64,000 bases of DNA from RYN-230 sp036497945 (GCA_036497945.1 DASXIN010000141.1:21321-85320), one strand, 5' to 3'. Numbered from the stretch's first letter, positions 1-9,316 are shown. Numbers and translations are program-made. The notes: generated by a model not told the origin, from the sequence alone.

Positions 1-837
1 CTGGCCGGGGTGCCCATCGTGGCCTCCATCGCGGTGTCCGACGCGCACGAGGCCGCGAACCCGGCGAGCACGATGCTAGCGGTTGCCCTCGGCGCCGGCT
101 TCCTGTTCGTGACCTCGGTACTGGCCGCGCTCAGCCAGGATGCCCACCACCGCGCCGAGGCCCTGCTGGCTCAGGAGAGCGCGATCCGCGAGGCCCGGGA
201 GCAGATGGCGGCGCTGGCCGAGCGGGCCCGGATGACCCGCGAGCTGCACGACATCCTGGCGCACTGCCTGTCCAGCCTGTCGCTGCAACTCGAGACCGCG
301 CGGCTGCTGGCCGCCGACACCGCCGCCGATGCCCGGCTGGCCGAGCAGATCACCCAGGCCCGCCAGGTGGCCTGTGATGGCATGCTCAATGCCCAGCGTG
401 CGCTGCAGGCGTTGCGCGGCGGCGAGGTCCCCGGGCTGGCCCGGCTGCCCGAGCTGATCTCGGACACGGCGGCCGCGCTGCGCATGCCGATCGACTTCCG
501 GACAGCCGGGACGCCGCGGCCGCTGAGCCCCGAGGTGCAGCTGGCCGCGTACCGGACGGTGCAGGAAGCACTCACCAACGTGGCGAAGCACGCGGGCCGG
601 GGGGCGCAGGTAGTGGTGCGGCTGACCTGGGCGTCGGACAGCCTGGACGTGTCGATCGCCGACCGCGGCGGGGACGGCGTGGGCGCCGGGCTGGTCTCCG
701 GCGGGCTTGGCCTGAGCAGCATGGCCGAGCGGGCCGCGCTGCACGGCGGGCAGCTCACGGCGGGCGCGTCGGACGACGGCTTCACCGTGCACATGACGCT
801 CCCGCTCGCCGTGGTGCCCCAGATGGCGCGGTTATGA
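1..837 (+). CDS. NarL-type sensor histidine kinase, C-terminal part (5' end outside window)
   Basis: The frame is open to the left edge, so the protein is probably truncated and its sensor region lies upstream; a GTG at 10 is the first possible start inside the window (275 residues from there). One hydrophobic segment (about residues 21-42) is followed by a HisKA_3 dimerisation helix. The phospho-acceptor is His80 in TRELHDILAH. A HATPase_c domain follows, with an N-box around EALTNVAKHAG and a G-box near GGLGLSSMAERA. The family autophosphorylates on His and passes the phosphate to a LuxR-type regulator. The stop overlaps the next start (ATGA), so the two are translationally coupled. The signal is unknown. 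Convergence with the RND operon suggests, but does not prove, a link to envelope stress or export. Confidence 0.88.
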   Translation: MAGVPIVASIAVSDAHEAANPASTMLAVALGAGFLFVTSVLAALSQDAHHRAEALLAQESAIREAREQMAALAERARMTRELHDILAHCLSSLSLQLETARLLAADTAADARLAEQITQARQVACDGMLNAQRALQALRGGEVPGLARLPELISDTAAALRMPIDFRTAGTPRPLSPEVQLAAYRTVQEALTNVAKHAGRGAQVVVRLTWASDSLDVSIADRGGDGVGAGLVSGGLGLSSMAERAALHGGQLTAGASDDGFTVHMTLPLAVVPQMARL

Positions 838-1556
838 AGCCGCCGTCCGGGGCGTCGGTGCGCGTGCTCATCGCCGATGACCAGAAGGTGGTCCGCGATG
901 GGCTGTCCGCGCTGCTCGGCTTGCTGCCCGGGATCATTGTGGTGGGTACCGCGGGCGACGGCGCGGAGGCCGTGCGCCAGGCCCGGGCGTTGCGGCCCGA
1001 TGTGGTCCTGATGGATCTGAAGATGCCGGTCTGCGACGGCGTCGAGGCGACCCGTCAGCTCGCGCACACCCAGCCGTCCACCGCCGTCGTGGTACTCACC
1101 ACCTACTCCGACGACGACTGGGTGCTGGCCGCGCTGCGGGCCGGGGCGCGCGGCTTCCTGACCAAGAACGCCAGCGCCGACGAGATCCTGCGCGCGGTCA
1201 CCGTGGTGTCCGCGGGCGAGGCCGAATTCGATCCGTCGGTGCAGCGCCGGCTGCTCGAGGCGATGACCCGCGGCCACGGGTTCGGCGCGGTGGCGACGGC
1301 CGGCGGCGGTGTCGGCAGCGTGGCCGGCCCTGGTGCCGCCCCCGCCGCGCCCCAGCCGGACGCCGGCCTGACGCAGCGGGAGACCGAAGTGCTCACCGAG
1401 ATCGCCGCGGGTCTGTCCAACGCCGAGATCGCCGGGAAGCTGGTGATCTCGGACACCACGGTGAAGACACACATCAACCATCTGCTGGCCAAGACCGGGG
1501 CCCGGGACCGGGCGCAACTGGTCGCCTACGCGTTCCGGACTGGTCTCGCCCGGTGA
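834..1556 (+). CDS. LuxR/NarL-family response regulator
   Basis: 240 residues. An N-terminal receiver domain has an acidic pair at ADD (residues 15-16) and a phospho-acceptor Asp61 in VLMDLKMP. The C-terminal LuxR helix-turn-helix starts at LTQRETEVLTEIAAG and runs to VKTHINHLLAKTGARDRAQL. The Gly/Ala/Pro-rich linker between the domains (about residues 144-178) is longer than usual. The start ATG overlaps the kinase stop by four bases, so this is the cognate regulator. The gene ends seven bases before the convergent RND operon. Targets cannot be read from the sequence; the RND operon next door is the obvious candidate. Confidence 0.92.
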   Translation: MKPPSGASVRVLIADDQKVVRDGLSALLGLLPGIIVVGTAGDGAEAVRQARALRPDVVLMDLKMPVCDGVEATRQLAHTQPSTAVVVLTTYSDDDWVLAALRAGARGFLTKNASADEILRAVTVVSAGEAEFDPSVQRRLLEAMTRGHGFGAVATAGGGVGSVAGPGAAPAAPQPDAGLTQRETEVLTEIAAGLSNAEIAGKLVISDTTVKTHINHLLAKTGARDRAQLVAYAFRTGLAR

Positions 1557-1562
1557 TTCGCC

Positions 1563-2435
1563 TCACCCATGGCCGGCCGCGGCAGGCCCGGTGACCCGGT
1601 AAATGCGGGTGATGTGGTAGGCCCGCCGGTCCATGGCCAGGACCGCGGCCCGGACTCGCGCCATCGCGGCGCGGTCCAGGTGCCGCACCGCCGTCAGGCT
1701 GAGGAACTCCTGCGTGTCCCCGCCCCGGGCACCCACCCGGACCAGGCCGACGCCAGGCGCGTAGTACTTGATCTGATGGCCGGGTTCACCGGGGCTCCAC
1801 TCGTCCACCACCAGGACATGCCGGAAGCACTGGGCGGGCACGCAGGTGGCCTGGCCGGTGCGGATGACCCGGGAGACGTCGTAGAACTGGATCGCCGGGA
1901 CACGTCCCTCTACGTACTGCGTCCCGCGGCCGGGGTGAGCCGGCATGTGCATGCCGCCGTAGCCGCCACCCGCGCCCTTGATCCAGGTGCTCGGGGCCCC
2001 GGTGAGCTTGCCATGTTCGTACTCCTCCGGGTATTCGCCGAAGTTCCACAGGTTGCCCCGGTCATCCTGGGCGAACAGGGCGAGTTCCTGTTCCTGGAGT
2101 CTGCCTTCGAGGAAGTCGCGGTCCCACGCGACCACGGTCCGCACGCCGCCCACCGTCTTGGTGACGTCGCTGACGGTGAACACCACCTGGTGTGGCTTGG
2201 ACTCGCCGCCCTCCACGATCCGCCCCTGGTAGACGTACTGGGTGCCCGGTGTCAACGGGAACATCTGGTTGTCCACGTGGGCCGGTGCCGAGAAGGTGGC
2301 CCGCTGGGTGGCGGCACGCTGGGCCGCCGCACCCGCTGGCCGCTGCGGGGCGGACGTCCCGCACGCCGCCAGCAGGGCTGCGGCCGCGATGGCCAGCACC
2401 AGTAGTGACCAGGGGTGCCGTGGACCGGGCATCAC
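1563..2435 (-). CDS. Lipoprotein of unknown function, last gene of the RND operon
   Basis: 290 residues starting GTG-ATG; the GTG overlaps the stop of the upstream RND permease (GTGA), so it is coupled to it. A short signal peptide ends in the lipobox LLAAC, so the mature protein should be lipid-anchored outside the membrane. The mature part has the pattern PLTPGTQYVYQG, then alternating beta-strand-like stretches, DDRGNLWNFGEYPEEYE and KYYAPGVGLVRVGA. I recall this fold-like pattern from uncharacterised bacterial proteins, with no known activity. There are two mature cysteines close together (TCVPAQC). As the fourth gene of an export operon it could be an accessory or substrate-binding lipoprotein. 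That is inference from position only. Confidence 0.8.
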   Translation of the reverse strand: MMPGPRHPWSLLVLAIAAAALLAACGTSAPQRPAGAAAQRAATQRATFSAPAHVDNQMFPLTPGTQYVYQGRIVEGGESKPHQVVFTVSDVTKTVGGVRTVVAWDRDFLEGRLQEQELALFAQDDRGNLWNFGEYPEEYEHGKLTGAPSTWIKGAGGGYGGMHMPAHPGRGTQYVEGRVPAIQFYDVSRVIRTGQATCVPAQCFRHVLVVDEWSPGEPGHQIKYYAPGVGLVRVGARGGDTQEFLSLTAVRHLDRAAMARVRAAVLAMDRRAYHITRIYRVTGPAAAGHG

Positions 2436-5400
2436 GCCCTCCTCTCGCCGTGGCCGCGCCCGAACCGCAGGTACAGCGACGGCAGCACGAACAGGTTGAG
2501 CAACGTGGAGGTGACCAGCCCGCCGACGACCACCACGGCCAGCGGATGCTCGATCTCGTGCCCCGGCCGGTCACCGAGGACGACCAGCGGCACCAGGGCG
2601 AGGCCGGTGGCCAGCGTGGTCATCAGGATCGGCGAGAGGCGCTCGCGGGCACCGCGGAGCACGAGCGCGGGGCCGAACTCCATCCCCTCGTCGTCTTCCA
2701 GATGCTGCCAGTGGTTGATCAGCAGGATGCCGTTGCGGGCGGCGATGCCGAACACCGTGAAGAAGCCGACCAGCGCGCCGAGCGAGATGATCCCGCCACC
2801 CAACCAGGCGGCCAGCACGCCGCCGACCAGCGCCATCGGCAGGGTCAGGAAGGTGAGCACAGCCAGCCGCCAGCGGCGGAACGACGCTTGCAGCAGGAGC
2901 AGAATCAGCACTCCGGCGATGATCGACGATTCCAGCAGCCGGCTCTGCGCCGCCTGCCGTTCCCGGTACTCGCCCAGCAGCTCGACGTGGTATCCGCGGT
3001 CCAGGTGCACCGCGGCCAGCTTGGCGTTGATGTCATGGACCACCGACCCGAGATCACGCCCGGCCACGCCCGCGCCCACGTCCAGATAGCGCGAGTCGCC
3101 CTGGCGTTCGATCGAGTTCGGGTTCGGCTGCAGCAGGACGCTGGCGACCGTGCCGAGCCGGATCGTCCCGCCGGACGGTGTGTCGATCGGCAGGTTCGCG
3201 ATGTCGGTGAAGCTGTGCCGGACCGACTCCGGGCTCCACACGACGGTGTCATAGGCCCGGCCGGCCCGGAAGATGTCCCCGACTTCCTCGCCCGCCACCA
3301 GGGTGGCCGCATCCCGGCGGACGTCGCCTGGCTTCAGGCCGTACCGCTCCGCCGCGGCCAGCTTCACCTTCACGTTGACCTGCGGGATATCGCTGGAGAT
3401 GTCGCGGTGCGCATCCAGCACACCCGGGACCGATTTCACCAGCGCGAGGATCTGGTCCGATTTGGCTCGCAGGGTGGGCAGATCCTCACCGTAGGTGCGC
3501 ACGATGATGGGTTCCTTGCCGCCGGTGAGCACTTCGGAGATGCGTTCGTCAAGATAGGTCTGCACCTCACGGAAGAGGCCGGGGTAACCATTGGTGACAG
3601 AGTGAATCCGGTCGAGCGTGGCCGTATAGTCGGCGCCTGGCGACAAACTGACCCAGATCTCCCCCAGGTTGACCCCGGCCACCTCCTCGCCGAGCAGGGC
3701 CTGGCCGATGTGCGCGCCCGCGCTCCGCACTCCCGGGATGGCCAGCAGTTCATGGCTGATCCTGGTCGTGGAGCGTTCCATCTCGACGGCCGAAGTTCCC
3801 GGCGGGGACACCCAGTGGATCAGGAAGTCGCGTTCCTTGAAGGCGGGGAACAGCTCCTGGCCGAGATGCGGGTACACGGCGACGCCGGCGATGGTCACCA
3901 GGGCGAACGTCAGGTACGCGGCCACCGGCCGGACGATGATGCGGCGCAGGCCGGCCGTGTAGACCCTGCGCAGCCAGCCCACCACCGGGGAGCTGCGCCG
4001 CTCGATCGGCGCCCCGCGCAGCAGCAGCAGCGCCAGCGCCGGGGTCACGGTGAGCGCCACCACCATCGAGGCGACGATGGCCAGCGTGTAGGACAGCGTC
4101 AGCGGCCGGAAGAACGCCCCGGTCAGCCCGGTCAGCAGGAAGACCGGGATCGACGCGGCCACGATGATCAGCGTGGCGTAGACGATCGGGCTGCGTACCT
4201 CCAGGCACGCGCGCAGGATCACGGTGGCGGTGCTCTGGCCGCCGCCACTGAGCCGTTCCTCACGCAGCCGCCGGGTGATGTTCTCCACGTCGATGATCGC
4301 GTCGTCGACGACCGCCCCGAGCGCGATGACCAGCCCAGCCAGGGTCATCGTGTTGATGGTGGCGCCCCGCCAGTAGAGCACGAGCAACGTGGCTATCAGC
4401 GACAGCGGGATCGTCAGCAGGCTGATCAGCGCCACCCGCCACTCGAACAGGAACAGCGCGAGGATGACCACGACCAGGATGAAGCCGAGCACGAGTGCCT
4501 GGGTCAGGTTGGCGATGGCCAGCTTGACGAAGTCCGCCTGCTGGAACACCTTGGTGTCGAACCTGATCCCGGGCAGGCCCGGCTGCAGGTCCCGCAGCGC
4601 CTGTTCCACCCCGGCCGTCATCTGCAGGCTGTTGGCCCAGGGCAGTTTCTCGACCACCAGCAGCAGCCCGGGCTGGCCGTCGACGACCGCGTCGCCGATG
4701 AGCGGCGGGTACCGCTGCGCGACCGTGGCGACGTCCCCCAGGCGCACTTCCTTCCCGGCCTTCCTGGTGACCGGCACCTGGGCCAGGTCCGCGGGCGTCA
4801 CCACGGGCAGCACGTTGCGCACGCCGATCCGCTGGTTCGGGGTGTCGATGGTGCCACCGGTGCCGATCACTGCCCCGGTGGAGAACCGGAGCAGCCCGGA
4901 ATCCACCGCGTCGGACGTGGTCTGCATCACCTGGTTCAGCGACACGCCCCGGGCCTGCATCTTCGCCGGCACCGCCTGTACCGCCATCAGGTGCAGCCGC
5001 TCGTTCCAGATGGCCACGTTGGCGACGCCGGGTACCCGGAGCAGCCGGGCGCGGATGGTCCAGTAGGCCGTCATCGACATGTCGATGAGCGACCGGCTGG
5101 CCGAGGTCATGCCGATCTGCATGGCGCGCCCGGTCGCCGATACCGGAGCCAGCATGACCGGCGGCGCGGCCCACGTCGGCAGGCTGGGGCTCACCGTGGC
5201 CATCCGTTCCTGCACCAGCTGGCGGGCCCGGAGCAGATCTGTCCCCGGCTTGAACAGCAGCTCGATCGACGACAGCTGCGGCACCGACTTGGACCGCATG
5301 TCATCCAGGCCCTGGATGCCGTTCAGCGAGGCCTCCAGCGGCACGGTGACCAGTTGTTCGACATCCGAGGTGGACAGCCCGACGCAGGCGGTCTGGATGA

Positions 5401-5566
5401 CCACCCGCGGCGGGGCGAATTCCGGGAACACATCGACGTGCATCCGCGGCAGCAGCGTGATGCCGAGCAGCAGCATGGCCACGGCCGCCGCCACGACCAG
5501 GTGCCGGAATCTCAGGCTGGCGCTGATGATTCCGCGCATCAGGGTGCGCTGCCCGGCCCGGTTCAT
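2432..5566 (-). CDS. HME-type RND efflux permease (CusA/CzcA family), second copy
   Basis: 1044 residues, full length for the family. It shows the RND plan: an N-terminal membrane helix, a large periplasmic-type loop, a helix bundle, a second large loop and a second bundle. Family motifs are well kept, including FPEFAPPRVVIQT near the N terminus and the TM4 proton-relay region GAVVDDAIIDVENITRR. The family exports metal ions or small molecules in exchange for protons, normally in a tripartite complex spanning two membranes. Here the host appears monoderm and no outer-membrane channel gene is present. The start overlaps the adaptor stop (ATGA); an internal Met at residue 10 is an alternative. 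The substrate is not deducible. Confidence 0.92.
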   Translation of the reverse strand: MNRAGQRTLMRGIISASLRFRHLVVAAAVAMLLLGITLLPRMHVDVFPEFAPPRVVIQTACVGLSTSDVEQLVTVPLEASLNGIQGLDDMRSKSVPQLSSIELLFKPGTDLLRARQLVQERMATVSPSLPTWAAPPVMLAPVSATGRAMQIGMTSASRSLIDMSMTAYWTIRARLLRVPGVANVAIWNERLHLMAVQAVPAKMQARGVSLNQVMQTTSDAVDSGLLRFSTGAVIGTGGTIDTPNQRIGVRNVLPVVTPADLAQVPVTRKAGKEVRLGDVATVAQRYPPLIGDAVVDGQPGLLLVVEKLPWANSLQMTAGVEQALRDLQPGLPGIRFDTKVFQQADFVKLAIANLTQALVLGFILVVVILALFLFEWRVALISLLTIPLSLIATLLVLYWRGATINTMTLAGLVIALGAVVDDAIIDVENITRRLREERLSGGGQSTATVILRACLEVRSPIVYATLIIVAASIPVFLLTGLTGAFFRPLTLSYTLAIVASMVVALTVTPALALLLLRGAPIERRSSPVVGWLRRVYTAGLRRIIVRPVAAYLTFALVTIAGVAVYPHLGQELFPAFKERDFLIHWVSPPGTSAVEMERSTTRISHELLAIPGVRSAGAHIGQALLGEEVAGVNLGEIWVSLSPGADYTATLDRIHSVTNGYPGLFREVQTYLDERISEVLTGGKEPIIVRTYGEDLPTLRAKSDQILALVKSVPGVLDAHRDISSDIPQVNVKVKLAAAERYGLKPGDVRRDAATLVAGEEVGDIFRAGRAYDTVVWSPESVRHSFTDIANLPIDTPSGGTIRLGTVASVLLQPNPNSIERQGDSRYLDVGAGVAGRDLGSVVHDINAKLAAVHLDRGYHVELLGEYRERQAAQSRLLESSIIAGVLILLLLQASFRRWRLAVLTFLTLPMALVGGVLAAWLGGGIISLGALVGFFTVFGIAARNGILLINHWQHLEDDEGMEFGPALVLRGARERLSPILMTTLATGLALVPLVVLGDRPGHEIEHPLAVVVVGGLVTSTLLNLFVLPSLYLRFGRGHGERRA

Positions 5567-6039
5567 TCCTCACCGCTGATGTCATATTCGGCGCCGAGCA
5601 GCTCCGGTGCGCCGACCGTCACCACCCGAGCGCCGACGTGCGGCCCGGTGCTGAGCATGGCGCTGCGACCCTCGATCGCCGCGACCGTGATCCGGTCGCG
5701 GACGAAGGTCCGTCCCGATGTGTTCACATACGTCCAGGTCGACCCGTCGGTGTCATAGACGACCGCCGAGTACGGGACCACCGTGCCCGCGCTGGCGCGG
5801 CCAGCGAGCACGCCAGCGTGACCGGGCCGGGCACCGCCGGCTGGGCGGACCGGCTGGGTCTGGATGCCGAGCCGGTGCACAGCCGTCGCGGACAGCTGAA
5901 CCTGCTGCACCCGGGATCCGGCGACTGGCTTGAGGGTGGCCGGGGCTGGGTCGGCCGTGCCGCTCGCGCCGCCGCAACCAGCCAGGATGAGAGCGACGGC
6001 GGCCGCGAGACCCAGCGTCACCGGTTTGGTCGCTGACAT
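5563..6039 (-). CDS. Short lipoprotein RND adaptor (membrane-fusion-like)
   Basis: 158 residues. The ATG at 6039 is chosen because GGAGGGAG lies just upstream and a lipoprotein signal peptide follows directly, ending in ILAGC. The mature part keeps only pieces of the membrane-fusion-protein fold: LSATAVHRLGIQT, then PYSAVVYDTDGSTWTYV and a C-terminal barrel-like end with GARVVTVGAPELLGAEYDI. Normal adaptors are about 350-450 residues, with a coiled-coil hairpin and lipoyl domain; both are missing here. It lies between two RND permease genes and overlaps the second. It probably docks on one or both permeases on the outer face of the membrane (inference). The reduced size fits a cell with no outer membrane to reach. 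Confidence 0.82.
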   Translation of the reverse strand: MSATKPVTLGLAAAVALILAGCGGASGTADPAPATLKPVAGSRVQQVQLSATAVHRLGIQTQPVRPAGGARPGHAGVLAGRASAGTVVPYSAVVYDTDGSTWTYVNTSGRTFVRDRITVAAIEGRSAMLSTGPHVGARVVTVGAPELLGAEYDISGEE

Positions 6040-6071
6040 TGATCTCTCCCTCCGGATCGCGGACGTTGGGG

Positions 6072-9000
6072 TCAGCCGGCCGCGGACCCGGCCACCGGCC
6101 TGCTGGGCGGGGCAGGCTGGCCCGGCGGTCGCGGGCGCGCTGGCCGGCCGGCGGTGGCCGCCAGCAGCGCCGGCAGCACATAGCCCTGCACGGCAAGCAA
6201 GCTGACCAGCCCACCGAGCATGGTGACGGCCAGCGGGTGCAGGAACTCCAGGCCCGCCCGGCTGCCCGCGAACGCGGGGGGCAGCAGTACGGCCGCGGTG
6301 ACCAGCACCGTCTGGAGCAGCGGCACGGCGCGCTCGCGGGCCGCGGCCAGCACGGCCAGGCCTGCCGCGGCACGGCCTGCCCGTTCCTCGTCGACGGTGA
6401 GCCGCCCGAGCAGGACCGCGCTCCGCACCGCCAGCGCGAACACCGCGAACAGCCCGGCCAGCGAGCCGACGCTCCACAGCCCGCCCGCCAGCGGCGCGGC
6501 CAGCACCCCGCCAACCAGCGACAGCGGCAGCGACACCAGCAGCAGGACCGCCCGCCGCCAGCTGGCCACGGCCGCCTGGAGCAGCAGGAAGACGCCGATG
6601 AGCGCCACGCCCCCGTAGGCCAGCCCGCGGATCAGGTCGGCCCGCATGACGGTCGCGTTCCCGGACACCTCCGCGTGATATTCGTAGGGCATCGGCAGCG
6701 CGGCAATCCGCGACCGCACAGTGGCCAGCACCGACGCGGGATCACCGGTGACCCTGGCGGCCACCGCGACGTCCCGCTGGACGTCGTCGTGGGTGATCGC
6801 GGCCGGCTCGGCCCGGACCCCGACCTGGGCAACGTCCTTGAGCGGCACCTGACGGCCGGACGGGGTATCGATCAGGAGATTCCCGAGCCCGGTCAGGTCA
6901 CCGCGGGTGTCCGGCGCGCCCCACACCACCACGTCGAAGATCTTCGACCCCTCATAGAGATTGCCGACGATCAGGCCGGAGGTCAGCGTGGTCGCGGCGC
7001 GGCGGACGTCGCCGGGCCGAAGCCCGTACCGCTGGGCGGCCGCGAGGTTGACCCTGATGTCCGCGGTGGGCTGCACCGGAACGGGCTTGACCACCGGATG
7101 CGCCACCCCGGCCACCCCGGTCAGCATGGCCCGGACCTGCTCGGCCTTGCGCTGGATCGTGCCCAGGTCGGCACCGTAGACGCGGACGACCAGATCGTCC
7201 TGCTGCCCGGCGGACACCTCGGCGACGCGGTCCGTGGGATAACTGCCCAGGCTGGACGTGACGCCCGGGTAGCCGCGCAGCACCGCCCGGATCGCCGTCG
7301 TGGTGCGGCCATAGTCGGCCGCCGGATCCAGGGTGACCCACACCTCGGCGGAGTTGACGTTGACCAGCTGGTCGGAACTGACCGCCCGCCCGACGTGCGC
7401 GCCGACGCCAGCCACGCCGGGCAGCGCCCGGACCTCGGCACTGGCGGCGGCGACGATCCGGCTCATTTCCGGCAGCGATGTGCCGGGAATCGTGTGTACC
7501 TGGAGCAGCAGGCTGCGGTCCTGCAAGGTGGGCAGCAGCGAGCGGCCGCCGAGCTGCGGGAGCACGGCCAGCGCGGCTACCGCGAGTACGGCCGCCGCTG
7601 CCCAGGCCGCCCGCGGCCGGATCAGCAGCGGTGCCAGCCGGTGATCGAACAGCCGCTTCACCTGCCGGGCGAACGACCCGTCCCGGGTCGCCGCCGGACC
7701 GCGCAGCAGCATGGCCGCGAGCGCGGGCGTCAGCGTGAAGGCCACCAGCATCGACGCCAGCACGGCCAGGGCGTAGGTCTCCGCCAGTGGCCGGCTGAAC
7801 GCGCTGGCCAGCGTGCCCAGGAACAGGAACGGGAGCAGCGCCAGCAGGATGGCCAGGGTGGCGAAGATCAGCGGCCCGCGTGATGCGGAGAACGCGGCCA
7901 GCACGGTGGCCTGCACCGGTTCCGGCTCGCTCGCCGGACCGGCCCGCCGACGGCGGACCGCGTCGAGGTCAGCGACCACATCGTCCACCAGCAGGCCCAC
8001 GGCGGCGGCCAGCCCGAGCAGGGTGATCGTGCTGAACGTGGTGCCCAGCAGGTGCAGGACGAGGGCGGCCACCGTCAGCGACACGGGGACCACCACCGCG
8101 GCGATGACCGCCGCCCGCCACGAAGCCTGCACCAGCAGCAGCGCCGCCACCAGCAGCACGAAGCAGATGAGCCCGATCACCGCGGCATTGCCCAGCGCGG
8201 AGTCGAGGTAGCTGACCGGCCGGTACAGGTCCCGGTGGATGGTGATTCCCTTCAGCCCGGGGGCCATGTCGGCCAGCGCCGCGTCGATGCCCTGGGTGAC
8301 CTCGCGGGTGTTGGCGCCCGGGAACTTCTCGATCACCAGCAGCAGGCTCGGCGTCCGGGACACCGCATCCCCGATGAGGGGCTGATGGTCCTGCACCACG
8401 GTGGAGACGTCGCCGAGCCGCATGCCGTGCGGGCCACTGCCCTCGATGGGCACCTCGGACAGCTGCCGCGGCGTCGAGATCGGCGAAATGTGCTGCACCT
8501 GGAGCCGCTGGTTCGGCGAGTCAACGAACCCACCGGTGCCCGGAGTGGATGCCTCAACGAACGTCAGCGGGGACACCCACAGGGCGTTGCCGGTGGTCTC
8601 GATCACCTTGGTGAGGGACACGCCGTGGGCATGCAGCCGCCGGGGATCGACCAGGACCTGCAACTGCCGGTCACGCTGGCCGTAGATGGAGACGTTCGCG
8701 ACCCCGGGCACGCCCATCAGCCGGGGCCGGATCTTCCAGCGGGCCAGCACCGACATATCGACCGCGGGGACGGTGCGCGAGGACAGCCCGATCATGGCGA
8801 CCCGGCTGGCCGAGGCCAGCGGCTGGATCATGATCGGGGGGCTGCCCACGTTGGGCAGCGCGTGCGCCTGGGTCATCCGCTCCTGGACCATCTGCCGGGC
8901 GGCGTACAGGTTCGTCCCGGGCTGGAACGTGAGGTCGATGGCTGAGAGGCCCGGCATCGACGAGGAGTGAATGTGATCCAGCCATGGCACGCCGTTGAGC

Positions 9001-9215
9001 AGGTCCTGCTCCAGCGGCACGGTGATCAGCTGCTCGACCTCGGCCGCGGACAGCCCGAGGGCCTCCGTCTGGATCTGCACCGCGGGCGGCGTGAAGTCGG
9101 GATAGACGTCCACCGGCGCGGACCTGAGCTGGCTGAAGCCGAACACCATCAGCCCGATAGCCAGCGCCACGACCAGCCGCGAGAACCGCAGACTCGAACC
9201 AAGAGCCCAGCGCAT
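6072..9215 (-). CDS. HME-type RND efflux permease, first copy, divergent TM4 motif
   Basis: 1047 residues. The start ATG at 9215 is preferred over upstream codons because the family N terminus (MRWALGSSLRFSRLVVALAI) begins there, with GGAAGGTGG upstream. Overall it is CusA/CzcA-like, with YPDFTPPAVQIQTEALGLS, ASRVAMIGLSS and the double-loop, double-bundle plan. The TM4 relay motif is degenerate: LLVDDVVADLDAVRRRRAG replaces the usual DDAIVDVENV-RRL pattern. It keeps the two Asp residues but loses the conserved VEN. It is the first gene of the operon, with 32 bases to the adaptor gene. Two unequal permeases in one operon recall hetero-trimeric MdtBC-type pumps, where one partner has lost proton coupling (inference). 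Confidence 0.9.
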   Translation of the reverse strand: MRWALGSSLRFSRLVVALAIGLMVFGFSQLRSAPVDVYPDFTPPAVQIQTEALGLSAAEVEQLITVPLEQDLLNGVPWLDHIHSSSMPGLSAIDLTFQPGTNLYAARQMVQERMTQAHALPNVGSPPIMIQPLASASRVAMIGLSSRTVPAVDMSVLARWKIRPRLMGVPGVANVSIYGQRDRQLQVLVDPRRLHAHGVSLTKVIETTGNALWVSPLTFVEASTPGTGGFVDSPNQRLQVQHISPISTPRQLSEVPIEGSGPHGMRLGDVSTVVQDHQPLIGDAVSRTPSLLLVIEKFPGANTREVTQGIDAALADMAPGLKGITIHRDLYRPVSYLDSALGNAAVIGLICFVLLVAALLLVQASWRAAVIAAVVVPVSLTVAALVLHLLGTTFSTITLLGLAAAVGLLVDDVVADLDAVRRRRAGPASEPEPVQATVLAAFSASRGPLIFATLAILLALLPFLFLGTLASAFSRPLAETYALAVLASMLVAFTLTPALAAMLLRGPAATRDGSFARQVKRLFDHRLAPLLIRPRAAWAAAAVLAVAALAVLPQLGGRSLLPTLQDRSLLLQVHTIPGTSLPEMSRIVAAASAEVRALPGVAGVGAHVGRAVSSDQLVNVNSAEVWVTLDPAADYGRTTTAIRAVLRGYPGVTSSLGSYPTDRVAEVSAGQQDDLVVRVYGADLGTIQRKAEQVRAMLTGVAGVAHPVVKPVPVQPTADIRVNLAAAQRYGLRPGDVRRAATTLTSGLIVGNLYEGSKIFDVVVWGAPDTRGDLTGLGNLLIDTPSGRQVPLKDVAQVGVRAEPAAITHDDVQRDVAVAARVTGDPASVLATVRSRIAALPMPYEYHAEVSGNATVMRADLIRGLAYGGVALIGVFLLLQAAVASWRRAVLLLVSLPLSLVGGVLAAPLAGGLWSVGSLAGLFAVFALAVRSAVLLGRLTVDEERAGRAAAGLAVLAAARERAVPLLQTVLVTAAVLLPPAFAGSRAGLEFLHPLAVTMLGGLVSLLAVQGYVLPALLAATAGRPARPRPPGQPAPPSRPVAGSAAG

Positions 9216-9298
9216 GGCCGCCACCTTCCCCCGGAGGTTACGCCGAGTTCTTCGAAGGTAAGCGCCCGCTAACGCGCGGTCATCGGCGCAGGGGTGGA

Positions 9299-9316
9299 AC
9301 GTGGCCGCCGCCACGT
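9299..9316. terminator. Hairpin in the lepA/RND spacer
   Basis: ACGTGGC / GCCACGT arms of 7 bp around a 4-base loop, in the 168-base gap between the end of lepA and the RND operon start. With the hairpin at 9354-9373 it could stop lepA transcription. It also lies upstream of the RND start and could be regulatory. No T-run follows. Confidence 0.35.

Noticed and set aside
2192..5758. Very long plus-strand open frame opposite the second RND permease
   Set aside because: Gln/Arg/His/Asp-rich low-complexity translation with no family motif; it is a GC-bias shadow of the real minus-strand gene.
6039..7883. Long plus-strand open frame opposite the first RND permease
   Set aside because: Same shadow signature; the minus strand encodes a full-length RND protein.
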